From: Leptolyngbya sp. FACHB-321
Lineage (GTDB): Bacteria > Cyanobacteriota > Cyanobacteriia > Leptolyngbyales > Leptolyngbyaceae
DNA length: 64,000 nt
NCBI RefSeq assembly: GCF_014695975.1
Contig: NZ_JACJPI010000041.1
Location: forward strand, 1 to 64,000
Reading direction: 5' to 3'
Below the pieces are notes generated by a model. The model was not told where the DNA came from. It ran no database searches and saw only the letters and a list, made by a program, of their open reading frames with translations. Positions within the stretch are counted from its first letter, which is position 1. Each line of letters opens with the position of its first letter. Made by a program: the position numbers and the translations under genes. This document shows, one piece after another, positions 47,548-56,331 of the stretch.

Positions 47548-48891
47548 ATGCCTGAACCACGTGAACCAGTCCCTGTACTACTCGCAATCGACAACGGGTT
47601 GTCAGAAACAAAAGCCTTTTGGAATGTCGCTGGTGAACCTGTCCAACTCATGCGGCTGTCACCAGAAATTATTGAAGTACAGAGCGAAAACCTCTTGGAG
47701 TCTGGGTTGCTCGGCGGTCGTCCAGAAGACAATGCCTTAATTGAAATCATAGACGGGCGGCTCTTTGCTGTTGGTAAGCAAGCACGAGACTTGCGAGGCA
47801 AAAGCCCAGTCGAAGAGACCAAATACCAAATGAGTGTGTATAAGATTCTGGCGACGGTAGGTGCAATCGCTACCAGGTTGGGTGTGACACGGCTTGAACT
47901 CACTATCGCCACCCTGCTACCGTTCAGTGAGTACCAGGACAGGAAAGAGTTTATTGAGCTGCTCAAGGAGCAACTGAGAGAGTTTAATTTTCGGAAAACA
48001 CCGATTCGGTGCAAAATCGAGAGCGTAGCTGTAAAGCCTGAAGGGGCAGGCATTTCAATTAGCTACATGCATAGGGAAGCTAACTTTAAAGATCAGAACA
48101 CCCTGGTACTTATGGTGGGACACCGTGACGCCTCTCTACTACCGTTTGAAGAAGGCAAGCCTCTTACCGGTATGGGTGACCAGTTAGGTGATCAACTCGG
48201 GTTTCTCGAACTGCAAAAACAAGTAGTGACCCGTGCCGCCTTAAACCTAAGTGCACGGAACCAGGTAAGGCTACCGGAATACTTGTTCCGCGCGAAGGCA
48301 GAACCTGAGTACATTCAGCGCATTGCTGAAATGGCTGTAACAGGAACTGAGATCAAGAAAAAAGTGGCTCGTCTCCAAGAAGCCATTACAGCGAGTCAGA
48401 AATGGTACATCAGCACTCTCACCCACTGGATCAAAGCGACACTGGGTCCCTTCCTGTCCACTGTTGATCGTGTGATCATTTCAGGAGGCACTGCGCTTTA
48501 CCTACAAGAAGACCTTGTTGAGTTCTTTAGCGCCTTGCCCAGATTGCATGACCCAGACAGCATTATTTGGGGTGGCTTGGAGTCTCAAGCAGAGATCGAA
48601 GCATGGTTAGGCTCCGAAATTGACACGGAGCTAGCTGTGAGACTGGCGGATGTCTACGGTTTGTATGTTGATACAATGGCCCGCTTCCCCAATTTAGGGC
48701 CTGGGGAAACGGAGTCAGTAACCGAGTTAGACGAAAGTGAAGAAAGCCTCGCTGTAGCAACTACAAGCGAAGAGTTGACTGACACCGAACCCACGAACGG
48801 CAAAGCTAAAGCTGGGTCAAGAAGACAAGCTAAGGACGTCAAACTCCCAGTAGTTCCAAAGCAAAGACAAGGCGCTGCTAAACGGAGTTAA
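47548..48891 (+). CDS. parM: ParM/actin-like plasmid segregation ATPase
   Basis: LLAIDNGLSETKAFWNV (phosphate-1 motif), LVLMVGHRDASLLPFEEGKPL, DRVIISGGTALYLQEDLVEFF (adenosine motif), upstream of small ParR-like ORF. Confidence 0.75.
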   Translation: MPEPREPVPVLLAIDNGLSETKAFWNVAGEPVQLMRLSPEIIEVQSENLLESGLLGGRPEDNALIEIIDGRLFAVGKQARDLRGKSPVEETKYQMSVYKILATVGAIATRLGVTRLELTIATLLPFSEYQDRKEFIELLKEQLREFNFRKTPIRCKIESVAVKPEGAGISISYMHREANFKDQNTLVLMVGHRDASLLPFEEGKPLTGMGDQLGDQLGFLELQKQVVTRAALNLSARNQVRLPEYLFRAKAEPEYIQRIAEMAVTGTEIKKKVARLQEAITASQKWYISTLTHWIKATLGPFLSTVDRVIISGGTALYLQEDLVEFFSALPRLHDPDSIIWGGLESQAEIEAWLGSEIDTELAVRLADVYGLYVDTMARFPNLGPGETESVTELDESEESLAVATTSEELTDTEPTNGKAKAGSRRQAKDVKLPVVPKQRQGAAKRS

Positions 48892-48892
48892 T

Positions 48893-49384
48893 ATGCCGAA
48901 CGAAAACGGGCAAGCACCCAAGGACAACCGACTCAGGTTAAGACTGCAGTCCGGCACCATGCTGGAGCAGACAGTCAACAGACTTAAAGATGACGGCAGA
49001 GACAAGGAAAGGCAGCGTCTTGAAGCAGCGATCTGTGCCTTCTGGGCACCTTATGCCTACCAGGACTCAGAGACCTTACAGGAAGTAGCACTGCAATCAA
49101 TCCTCGATCTCAGTGACCAAATTCTAGAGATTGCCCTACTCGCCAACCTCCCGATCGACCACCTCGATCCAATGCGGTTGAAGGCGAATGCTGTTAGTCT
49201 CAAACAACTGCTTAAAAATTCGGCGGCAGCGACAAGCAGTACCGAAAGCAAGGTCACAATCGGCACTCAGGCAAAACCACCCCAGCCGACCAGTGAGCCA
49301 ACTAACGTAAAACAAAATAGCAGTAGAGCCACAAAACCAAGTGTGACCGCAAAACCAGAAAGAGAGAGCCTCTTTGACGACTAA
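48893..49384 (+). CDS. small ParR-like (RHH-like?) adaptor candidate
   Basis: Starts 1 nt after the parM-like stop; NRLRLRLQSGTMLEQTVNRLKDDGRDKERQRLEAAICAFWAPYA; basic/low-complexity tail. Assignment mainly from operon position. Confidence 0.5.
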   Translation: MPNENGQAPKDNRLRLRLQSGTMLEQTVNRLKDDGRDKERQRLEAAICAFWAPYAYQDSETLQEVALQSILDLSDQILEIALLANLPIDHLDPMRLKANAVSLKQLLKNSAAATSSTESKVTIGTQAKPPQPTSEPTNVKQNSSRATKPSVTAKPERESLFDD

Positions 49385-49415
49385 GGTAAGCAAACCTCCT
49401 CCCCTTTTCTCACAC

Positions 49416-49446
49416 ACTCACCCTCCTGACAGGGTGAGTTTTTTAT
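49416..49446 (+). terminator. hairpin terminator
   Basis: actcaccct-cctgac-agggtgagttttttt. Confidence 0.55.
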
Positions 49447-49455
49447 GAGCAACCG

Positions 49456-50832
49456 ATGTCTTACCAACCCCTACACCAGAAATACCGACCACAAACATTA
49501 AAGCAACTCGTCGGGCAGGAGGTAATTGCCACCATGCTGGCTAACGCGCTCCGCCAGCAGCGCATTGCTCCGGCTTATTTATTCACAGGCGCACGCGGTA
49601 CCGGCAAAACGTCGAGTGCTCGTATTTTGGCCAAGTCACTAAACTGCTTCAGCGCAAATGTGCCGACACCAGAACCCTGTGGCACCTGCTCAGCCTGTAT
49701 CAGTATTACTAAAGGAGGTGCACTTGACGTTATTGAGATTGACGCGGCTAGTCATACCGGTGTCGACAATATACGTGAGCTCATTGAGCAGTCCCAATTC
49801 CAACCTATGCAGTACCGTTACAAGGTTTATTGCATAGACGAAACGCACATGCTAAGCAACGCGGCATCGAATGCGTTGCTGAAAACACTTGAAGAGCCAC
49901 CCGAGCGCGTGGTGTTCGTGCTAGCAACTACAGACCCACAGAAATTGTTGCAGACGCTTATTTCGCGCTGTCAACGATTTGACTTCCAGCGGCTTCCGAC
50001 TAAAGCAATCGCGCAGCACTTAAAACACATTGCGAACGCAGAAAGAATCGCCATCACAGACAGTGCTCTGATGCTCGTTGCTCAAATCGCTCAAGGCGGT
50101 TTACGAGACGCCGAAACGTTGTTAGACCAACTCAGTTTGCTCAGTGAAGAAATCACACCCCAACACGTGTGGCAGGTAAGCGGTGGTCTCAGTGAACCAG
50201 ACCTGCTGGAAGTCTTAAGCGCTATTCTGCAGCCAGAGCTTAGCCCACTTAAACCGTTACGACGGCTCTGCGACCAAGGACGGACACCCGTTGCCATTGT
50301 CGAAGGACTGCTACGCTTCCTCACTGACCTGCAACAGTTGTGTACAACCGGGTCAAAAGAACGGTTGTACGCTAGTCTGCCAACTACCGTGGCGCAGCTC
50401 AGTATCTTAGCTAAAAGTGTGAGTGTCCCACAGCTGCAGCTACTCAGTGTGCACCTGTCCAGTGCGATCGGACTCATACGGCTAACCAGTCAGCCAGTCG
50501 TCTGGTTAGAGCGTTGCATCCTTGACCTGGCAGTTAATGAACAAGTCACAGTCACAGCAGCAAAGAGCAGCAACCGTTTGTCTGACCTGGATGACCTGTG
50601 GCAACGTGTTGTAGAACACACACCGCCTAACCAGCACCGGCTCTTACAACCCATCAAGCTGGTGGAGCTACAGGAGCAAGTAGCGACGCTAGACGCTCCT
50701 ACACCTGTTGCTTCAGCAACCGTAAAGGCGTACAGCAAAAACATTGAGAACGCCTTCAAAGCCTTGGGTTACTCTGTGGCACTTCGAGTGCATACACAGG
50801 GCACAACCAGGGCTGTAAACAGCCATAAATAA
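49456..50832 (+). CDS. dnaX: DNA polymerase III gamma/tau subunit
   Basis: MSYQPLHQKYRPQTLKQLVGQEVIATMLANALRQQRIAPAYLFTGARGTGKTSSARILAKSLNC...CGTCSAC...EIDAASHTGVDNIRELIEQ. Confidence 0.94.
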   Translation: MSYQPLHQKYRPQTLKQLVGQEVIATMLANALRQQRIAPAYLFTGARGTGKTSSARILAKSLNCFSANVPTPEPCGTCSACISITKGGALDVIEIDAASHTGVDNIRELIEQSQFQPMQYRYKVYCIDETHMLSNAASNALLKTLEEPPERVVFVLATTDPQKLLQTLISRCQRFDFQRLPTKAIAQHLKHIANAERIAITDSALMLVAQIAQGGLRDAETLLDQLSLLSEEITPQHVWQVSGGLSEPDLLEVLSAILQPELSPLKPLRRLCDQGRTPVAIVEGLLRFLTDLQQLCTTGSKERLYASLPTTVAQLSILAKSVSVPQLQLLSVHLSSAIGLIRLTSQPVVWLERCILDLAVNEQVTVTAAKSSNRLSDLDDLWQRVVEHTPPNQHRLLQPIKLVELQEQVATLDAPTPVASATVKAYSKNIENAFKALGYSVALRVHTQGTTRAVNSHK

Positions 50833-50902
50833 GCAAGCTTCCTCCTTTTTCAACGTTGCTGCCCCTCTCTCCTGACAGTGGGCAAATTTTCAGCCCAACA
50901 CC

Positions 50903-52708
50903 ATGCCGCCACAAAATGAAGCGAAACGGTCAGACGTAGTGTACGTAGACAGTGCAGCAGCGTTGCATCTCGCCGTCCATAAATTACGCCAAAGACCATT
51001 GTTTGAACCTAGGGCTGTCGACACAGAGACTACAGGTGCCAGACCATATTTTGACAGGCTCAAAGTTGTGCAAATCGCAGTCAGAGGTCTTCCCATTTAC
51101 GTCCTTCAAATCGAAAGAATCCCTAAAAGCGACTGGGCACCGCTACGGGAATATTTAGCAGAATCACGTCTAAATGTCCTCCAAAACGCCAAGTTTGATC
51201 TGAAAATGCTGTCTGCTGAAGACTTGCCTTTAAACGGCAGCATCAAGGACACTTGCCTCCGCTCGAAACTGCTGCATCTAGGGGATTCTGTCTACAACCA
51301 CGACCTCGGATCAATCGTCTATGAGCACCTTAAGGTAAAGTTGGACAAAGATGAACAGAAAAAGTTTGTCGGTGATGAAAGCCGAGCACCCTTAACGACT
51401 GAGCAAATTACTTATTGCGCCGCAGACGTTGAGTTCCTTGAAGCACTAGTTGAGATTATTACAGCGAAGCTCGAACGAAAGGATCAGTTTGAAGGAAGCA
51501 AAATTGTTGCCCGTGCTCAGCGAGAAGAGGGCTTTTTGCCGCTGCTAGCTGCACTAGAACTGAGGGGCTTCTCTGTCAATGAAGACGCACTCACAGAGCT
51601 AGAACAGGACGTAAAGCTCAGGCTTGAAACAATCGAAAAGGTGTTAGTTGGTCTTCTGAGACCCAACTTAAAGCAGTTGAAACTCAATTTCGGCAAACCT
51701 GTAGCGTTTATTCCCACAAAATTCACCGAGCAGGAATTACAAACAGCCTTTCAGCTTGAAGCTGGCACGGAAGCAGAGCTACTCAAAGGACTGGTAAAAA
51801 TGCCGCAGATTGCGTTAGCGCTGGAGCACCGAGTCTTGCTCAAACAGCTGACACTGTGCCAACAAACTGTGGCAGGTGTCAATCCAGTCACAGGGAGATT
51901 ACACCCTCAACATAATCAGGTCGAAAAAATGAGTGGGGTTATGAGTGGTTCACGGACAAGAGTGGAACCACTGGAAAATTTGGCTCAGAGCTATCGTAAA
52001 GTGCCGCTTTGTCTACTCCAAGTCAACCCGGGCCAAAAACTCCTTAGAGTTAGTTTCCCTGAACTCGAACTACGCTTGCTTGCGTTTTACAGTCAGGAGG
52101 CGCAACTACTAGAAGATTTTGCAAAGGGAGTGTCGCCCACCCGGAAACTAATGCAAGCACTAGCAGACGCAAACGTGAAATTAACGCCCTATGAGAGGAA
52201 GCGTGTTGCGGAGGCTTTCTGGCACGGACTTGGCATTTTAAATATCAAACACTTTTACCTCCGTCAGTGGCTTTACGCGGAACGAGGGCTAATCTGCTCT
52301 CCTTCTGTAACGAAAACGGTTCAAAACTTATTGGCAAGGCTCTACCCAGGACTGAGCCGTTTCCACGCAGAGATTAACAAAAGACGTTACCGAGACCGAT
52401 GCACCTTATTGGGCGGACTGCGGTGGTGGAAGGGAGCGTCTGATCGAGACGTGCGTCATTTCCTAGTGTGGGGTTCCTCGGACGAGGTCTTAAAAACGGC
52501 CGTTGGCACGGTAAAAGACTGTCCCGAAGGAACCGACCGCATTGTCTTTCTCAACCAGACAAGTTTTTACATTTCCAGCCCTGCAGACCAAAGTAAGGCT
52601 TTAGCAGAGCAACTAGAACTTCAACTAAGCGCTCAATTGACACAAACGTATCCACAAATTGCGATCGCAGTGCAAGCCGAAATATTTCAAAATTGCAACC
52701 CGGCGTAA
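50903..52708 (+). CDS. 3'-5' exonuclease (DEDDy) fused to a DNA-polymerase-A-like domain lacking polymerase catalytic residues
   Basis: Exo I AVDTETTGARPYFDRLKVVQIAV, Exo II VLQNAKFDLKML, Exo III YCAADVEFLEALV; polA-like region RVSFPELELRLLAFYSQ / ERKRVAEAFWHGLGI / VFLNQTSFYI. Confidence 0.8.
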   Translation: MPPQNEAKRSDVVYVDSAAALHLAVHKLRQRPLFEPRAVDTETTGARPYFDRLKVVQIAVRGLPIYVLQIERIPKSDWAPLREYLAESRLNVLQNAKFDLKMLSAEDLPLNGSIKDTCLRSKLLHLGDSVYNHDLGSIVYEHLKVKLDKDEQKKFVGDESRAPLTTEQITYCAADVEFLEALVEIITAKLERKDQFEGSKIVARAQREEGFLPLLAALELRGFSVNEDALTELEQDVKLRLETIEKVLVGLLRPNLKQLKLNFGKPVAFIPTKFTEQELQTAFQLEAGTEAELLKGLVKMPQIALALEHRVLLKQLTLCQQTVAGVNPVTGRLHPQHNQVEKMSGVMSGSRTRVEPLENLAQSYRKVPLCLLQVNPGQKLLRVSFPELELRLLAFYSQEAQLLEDFAKGVSPTRKLMQALADANVKLTPYERKRVAEAFWHGLGILNIKHFYLRQWLYAERGLICSPSVTKTVQNLLARLYPGLSRFHAEINKRRYRDRCTLLGGLRWWKGASDRDVRHFLVWGSSDEVLKTAVGTVKDCPEGTDRIVFLNQTSFYISSPADQSKALAEQLELQLSAQLTQTYPQIAIAVQAEIFQNCNPA

Positions 52709-52804
52709 AAAATTTGTACCTCTCTCTTCCCCCCTCTCTTCGTAAACACAAGGTAGAAGGTTAACCGCAGCTTTCAAGGTAAAGCCAAAGTCATATCAGA
52801 CCGA

Positions 52805-52950
52805 CCCGCTTTGTCCCATATCAGACCTGAAATATCCCGTGTTGTCCCAAGTCGTCCCATTTTCTCCCATTCTGTCCCAAATTGACCCAGTAAGTCCTAA
52901 AGTTGCCTTAAATGCCCCAAAGCTGACCTTACCTGACCCATTCTGTCCCA
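52805..52950 (+). repeat. 10-bp phased degenerate iteron array 4 (CCC orientation)
   Basis: gacccgctttgtcccatatcagacctgaaatatcccgtgttgtcccaagtcgtcccattttctcccattctgtcccaaattgacccag...ttctgtccca. Confidence 0.92.
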
Positions 52951-52968
52951 AATTCGTCAAATCTTCTT

Positions 52969-54072
52969 ATGAAACCAATTGGACATGCCCTGAGTGTACA
53001 GCTACTACAAAACGCTTTAGACCAAGAGCGAATCCACAATGCTTACCTGTTCGTTGGCAGCCAAGGCGTTGGCAAACGGACGCTAGCCCGCTGGCTTGCC
53101 GATCAGTTGCTGTATCTGCCCGGTCAACGACGCTTACTACTGGACGGACACCCAGACTTCTATACCCTGGAACCGCTTGACACTGAAACTGGCAAACGCG
53201 CTGTTATCAAAGTAGACGCGGTGCAGTCCCTCATTCGCTACTTACGTCAACAGCCGTTGGTCAGCAGTCGTAGTGTCATATTGATTGACCAAGCGGACAC
53301 GCTGACAGTCAGTGCGGCCAATGCGTTACTAAAAACCTTGGAAGAGCCGCGTAAAGCGGTGTTGCTATTGACTACAGACCAACTAGACGCAGTGTCCACA
53401 ACAATCCGTTCGCGTTGCCAAACGTTCTACCTGCAGGCGCTTTCAGAGTCCGAGTGTCAGGCTGTATTAGCGCCCTATGTCACACCAGCACCGGCTGAGT
53501 TAGTAGCACTGGCACCCGGTCAACCAGGGCAAATCTTGCAGCATTGCCGAATGGTTAATGCACTGGCACCGATAAGCAGTGCTTTGGCACAAGGCGTGCG
53601 GTCACCCCATGAGTGTTTAGGACTAGCGCAAAGCCTCAAAGCACTGACGCAAACCCAACAGATGTGGCTCATACAGTGGTGGCAGCGCTCACTGTTTGAC
53701 CAGCCGCACCTGTTGGAATGCTTCGATCACGCGATCGCCCAGCTCCAGCAGTCCGTACAACCAGAGCTAGCTTGGGACGTGCTCTTGCTCCAACTGAACC
53801 GCAATGGGGTTTGGGCGGTGACCTTACCAGAGCCAGTAAGCCTGCACGCACCCATGCCAGTCACTGCCGAAGAAGCAGTAGAGCGGACCAAGCTAGCAAA
53901 AAGCCGTCAGGCTCAAAAGTCCAACGGCTCAAAGAAAACAAAAAGCATAGCAACAGTGATACCAGTTGACGTAGAACAGACAACAGCCACCTCAGACGTA
54001 CAAACACCACAAACACCAGCCCTAAAACAGCTCACTCTATTCCCAAAGCGCACTGTTACTGGTAGCTCATAA
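52969..54072 (+). CDS. holB: DNA polymerase III delta' subunit (HolB-like)
   Basis: MKPIGHALSVQLLQNALDQERIHNAYLFVGSQGVGKRTLARWLADQLL...IDQADTLTVSAANALLKTLEEPRKAVLLLTTDQLDAVSTTIRSRCQTF. Confidence 0.9.
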   Translation: MKPIGHALSVQLLQNALDQERIHNAYLFVGSQGVGKRTLARWLADQLLYLPGQRRLLLDGHPDFYTLEPLDTETGKRAVIKVDAVQSLIRYLRQQPLVSSRSVILIDQADTLTVSAANALLKTLEEPRKAVLLLTTDQLDAVSTTIRSRCQTFYLQALSESECQAVLAPYVTPAPAELVALAPGQPGQILQHCRMVNALAPISSALAQGVRSPHECLGLAQSLKALTQTQQMWLIQWWQRSLFDQPHLLECFDHAIAQLQQSVQPELAWDVLLLQLNRNGVWAVTLPEPVSLHAPMPVTAEEAVERTKLAKSRQAQKSNGSKKTKSIATVIPVDVEQTTATSDVQTPQTPALKQLTLFPKRTVTGSS

Positions 54073-54694
54073 AGCTGTGCTGCTCCCAGAACATAACGAG
54101 GCTGTTCAGGACACCCTGCAGATTGCCGTTCTGCAACTCTAGAGACACTCGATCCATATAACCTTCAACTTGTTGACGCTCGACCACCCCGCAATACGAT
54201 ATATAGCGTCTCAAGGCTTCCCGGTAGTCAGCAACGGCAGCAGCATACTCTCCCTGCCAACGTAGCAGGCTTGCCCGCTTCAAGTATGTGTCCACAGTGG
54301 GTTGAATCGTAATTAAGCTGCCCAAGTCAGCGATCGCTCGTTGAGGGCGTTGCTGAGAGTACAAAGCAGCGCGTGCCTGGTAAGCCTCAGCAAAGTTAGG
54401 GTCAAGACTAAGCGCTGTGCCAAAGTCTTGTAAAGCCCGTCCTGTTAACGGACTAACCCAAACGCCTTCCGTCAGAGCTGCAAAGGCCACACCACGGTGG
54501 TAGTAAGCCTCTGCCCAACGAGGACGTTCGTGAATTACAATATCGAGCGCTAGTTTTGCTTCCCAATAAGCTGGCTCCATAAGCATTTCAGGCGAGCCCG
54601 GCAGTGCGGGCATAGTGTTGACATAAAGCAGCTTGAGGGCACAGTTAAACCACATCCGTACCCCGTCTTCTAGCTCACTAACCTTTATAAACAT
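54056..54694 (-). CDS. TPR-repeat protein
   Basis: RWAEAYYHRGVAFAALTEG...ALQDFGTALSLDPNFAEAYQARAALYSQQ...YLKRASLLRWQGEYAAAVADYREALRRY. Confidence 0.85.
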   Translation of the reverse strand: MFIKVSELEDGVRMWFNCALKLLYVNTMPALPGSPEMLMEPAYWEAKLALDIVIHERPRWAEAYYHRGVAFAALTEGVWVSPLTGRALQDFGTALSLDPNFAEAYQARAALYSQQRPQRAIADLGSLITIQPTVDTYLKRASLLRWQGEYAAAVADYREALRRYISYCGVVERQQVEGYMDRVSLELQNGNLQGVLNSLVMFWEQHSFMSYQ

Positions 54695-54919
54695 AAGAAC
54701 AGCCTCCTAATATTGATAAAACAGTACAAAATTACTAAGCCAAACAAGTTTACCTCAGCTTTCTAAGCGTGTCGTCGAACCGCAAAAAATTAGTCAGCAA
54801 AGCAAAAAGTTGCTCGCTGTAACGCCTTTCCTTCTCTTTCCTGCCCTTTCTCCCTTGCTTGTATCCGTTGTGAGGGCTGACGCCCCAGTGACACAACGTT
54901 CAGGAACAAACTTATCGCT

Positions 54920-56038
54920 ATGCAAAAACGTACTCCCACTCCCTCTGATTGCGACCCCCAAGCGTTCGCGTTGGCCCAAGACATTGTGTTGAATCCCACG
55001 ATGGGAAAGACCAGCGAGGAACTAGAAACAGCTCAGGCTCTCTACAAGCTGTACAACAGTCTGAGATATGGTTTTAAGACCCTGCTGACGAACTTTATCA
55101 ATGATCGTCAGTACATGGCGGTACGCGATCAGCTGCCCCGTCGCTCCGACGAAAACTTGCCTTCAGCAATGGCTGAGTACAAGGAAGCTCGCAGACGTAT
55201 GATCTATGCGCCTGTCAAAGCCGCAGTCGAGGCATATATGGAGCAAAACTTGCAAGCGGCAGGCACAGAGGCTGAGTTTCTCAAGAACTTTGGTGCCAAT
55301 AGCGAACAAACGATCCGGGCTCTCATTGAGCGCCTGCTCGACCTTGCAGTGGAACGGTACTGGGTAGAAGTGCAGCTCAACCCTGACACTGAAAAGCGGC
55401 AGCCTGAAATCATTAAAGTCAAGCTAGAGGACGGTCGTCCGGTTGAGGTTAGCGAACAGGAGCAGCGAAAGCACATGCGACAGTGTTTGTTACGACTGAA
55501 TCAACAAGAACTCGAAGCGAGACAGCGCCAATTCGGCAATCGCTCGAATACTCATAAAGAGAGCCACATTGACACAGTCATGGCGAGAGGTGGACCCGTC
55601 GCTCAACCTGGTGCGTCTAACTTCGTCGTTACAGAGCAATCAGGTGTGGGGCAGTACTGTGTGCTGCTGCTGGACTTTAATACGAGTGAGTGGGAGTGCT
55701 TGGCGCGCCTTCGCAACCAACAAAGCAGCTTTACCTACGCTGACGAACAACGGAAAGCAGCACCTCAAGGAGTGCTCATTCGAGCCTTTCGGGACGCACA
55801 AAACGAGTTCCCCTTAGGGACGGTTGGAGCGTTGCAAGACATAGATTGCAAGTGGCGCAAGCCGCTCCAAATCCCGCACCTTCAAGCACGCGAAGGACAA
55901 GCGCCTGTGCTGGTGTCATTCATGGACACCAAACGGATTGAGGGCACCTGGTACATGAACGCTCTAATTGAAATGCTGGAGGAGTACAAAGTGCAGTTTC
56001 ACCGCAAATCTGAGGCTACCGTCACTATTGCGGAGTAG
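54920..56038 (+). CDS. hypothetical plasmid protein
   Basis: 372-aa ORF, no recognised family. Confidence 0.65.
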   Translation: MQKRTPTPSDCDPQAFALAQDIVLNPTMGKTSEELETAQALYKLYNSLRYGFKTLLTNFINDRQYMAVRDQLPRRSDENLPSAMAEYKEARRRMIYAPVKAAVEAYMEQNLQAAGTEAEFLKNFGANSEQTIRALIERLLDLAVERYWVEVQLNPDTEKRQPEIIKVKLEDGRPVEVSEQEQRKHMRQCLLRLNQQELEARQRQFGNRSNTHKESHIDTVMARGGPVAQPGASNFVVTEQSGVGQYCVLLLDFNTSEWECLARLRNQQSSFTYADEQRKAAPQGVLIRAFRDAQNEFPLGTVGALQDIDCKWRKPLQIPHLQAREGQAPVLVSFMDTKRIEGTWYMNALIEMLEEYKVQFHRKSEATVTIAE

Positions 56039-56106
56039 CCAACTCCGCAATTACACAAACGGTCACAACCAGCCCAGTTGCAAACTTCTGCGTTCTCGCT
56101 GCTAGT

Positions 56107-56147
56107 AAAAACCAACTCTTCTAGTCAAGCTAGAGGGGTTGGTTTTT
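56107..56147 (+). terminator. hairpin terminator
   Basis: aaaaaccaactcttctag-tcaag-ctagaggggttggttttt. Confidence 0.6.
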
Positions 56148-56331
56148 CGCCGCCGCCGCCGCCGCACTCTTTCCTTCTCGCGCCTGCTCACTTCTGCAAG
56201 TACGGAACAAACACAACCAAACCACAGCCCATGAACAGCCTCAACCAGCATTCACTCATTGAAATCGTGAACCAAAGCGGTGCCACCTCGACACACTCAA
56301 AACCTGCCTGGACAACCAGCGAACACCGTCA

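Noticed and set aside
47235-48053. 272-aa minus ORF over the parM-like gene and array 3
   Set aside because: Antisense of a convincing actin-like gene; the Ser/Leu-rich protein has no recognisable family.
56148-56166. (CGC)n trinucleotide run as a functional repeat
   Set aside because: Short run just after a terminator in non-coding sequence; most likely simple-sequence slippage.
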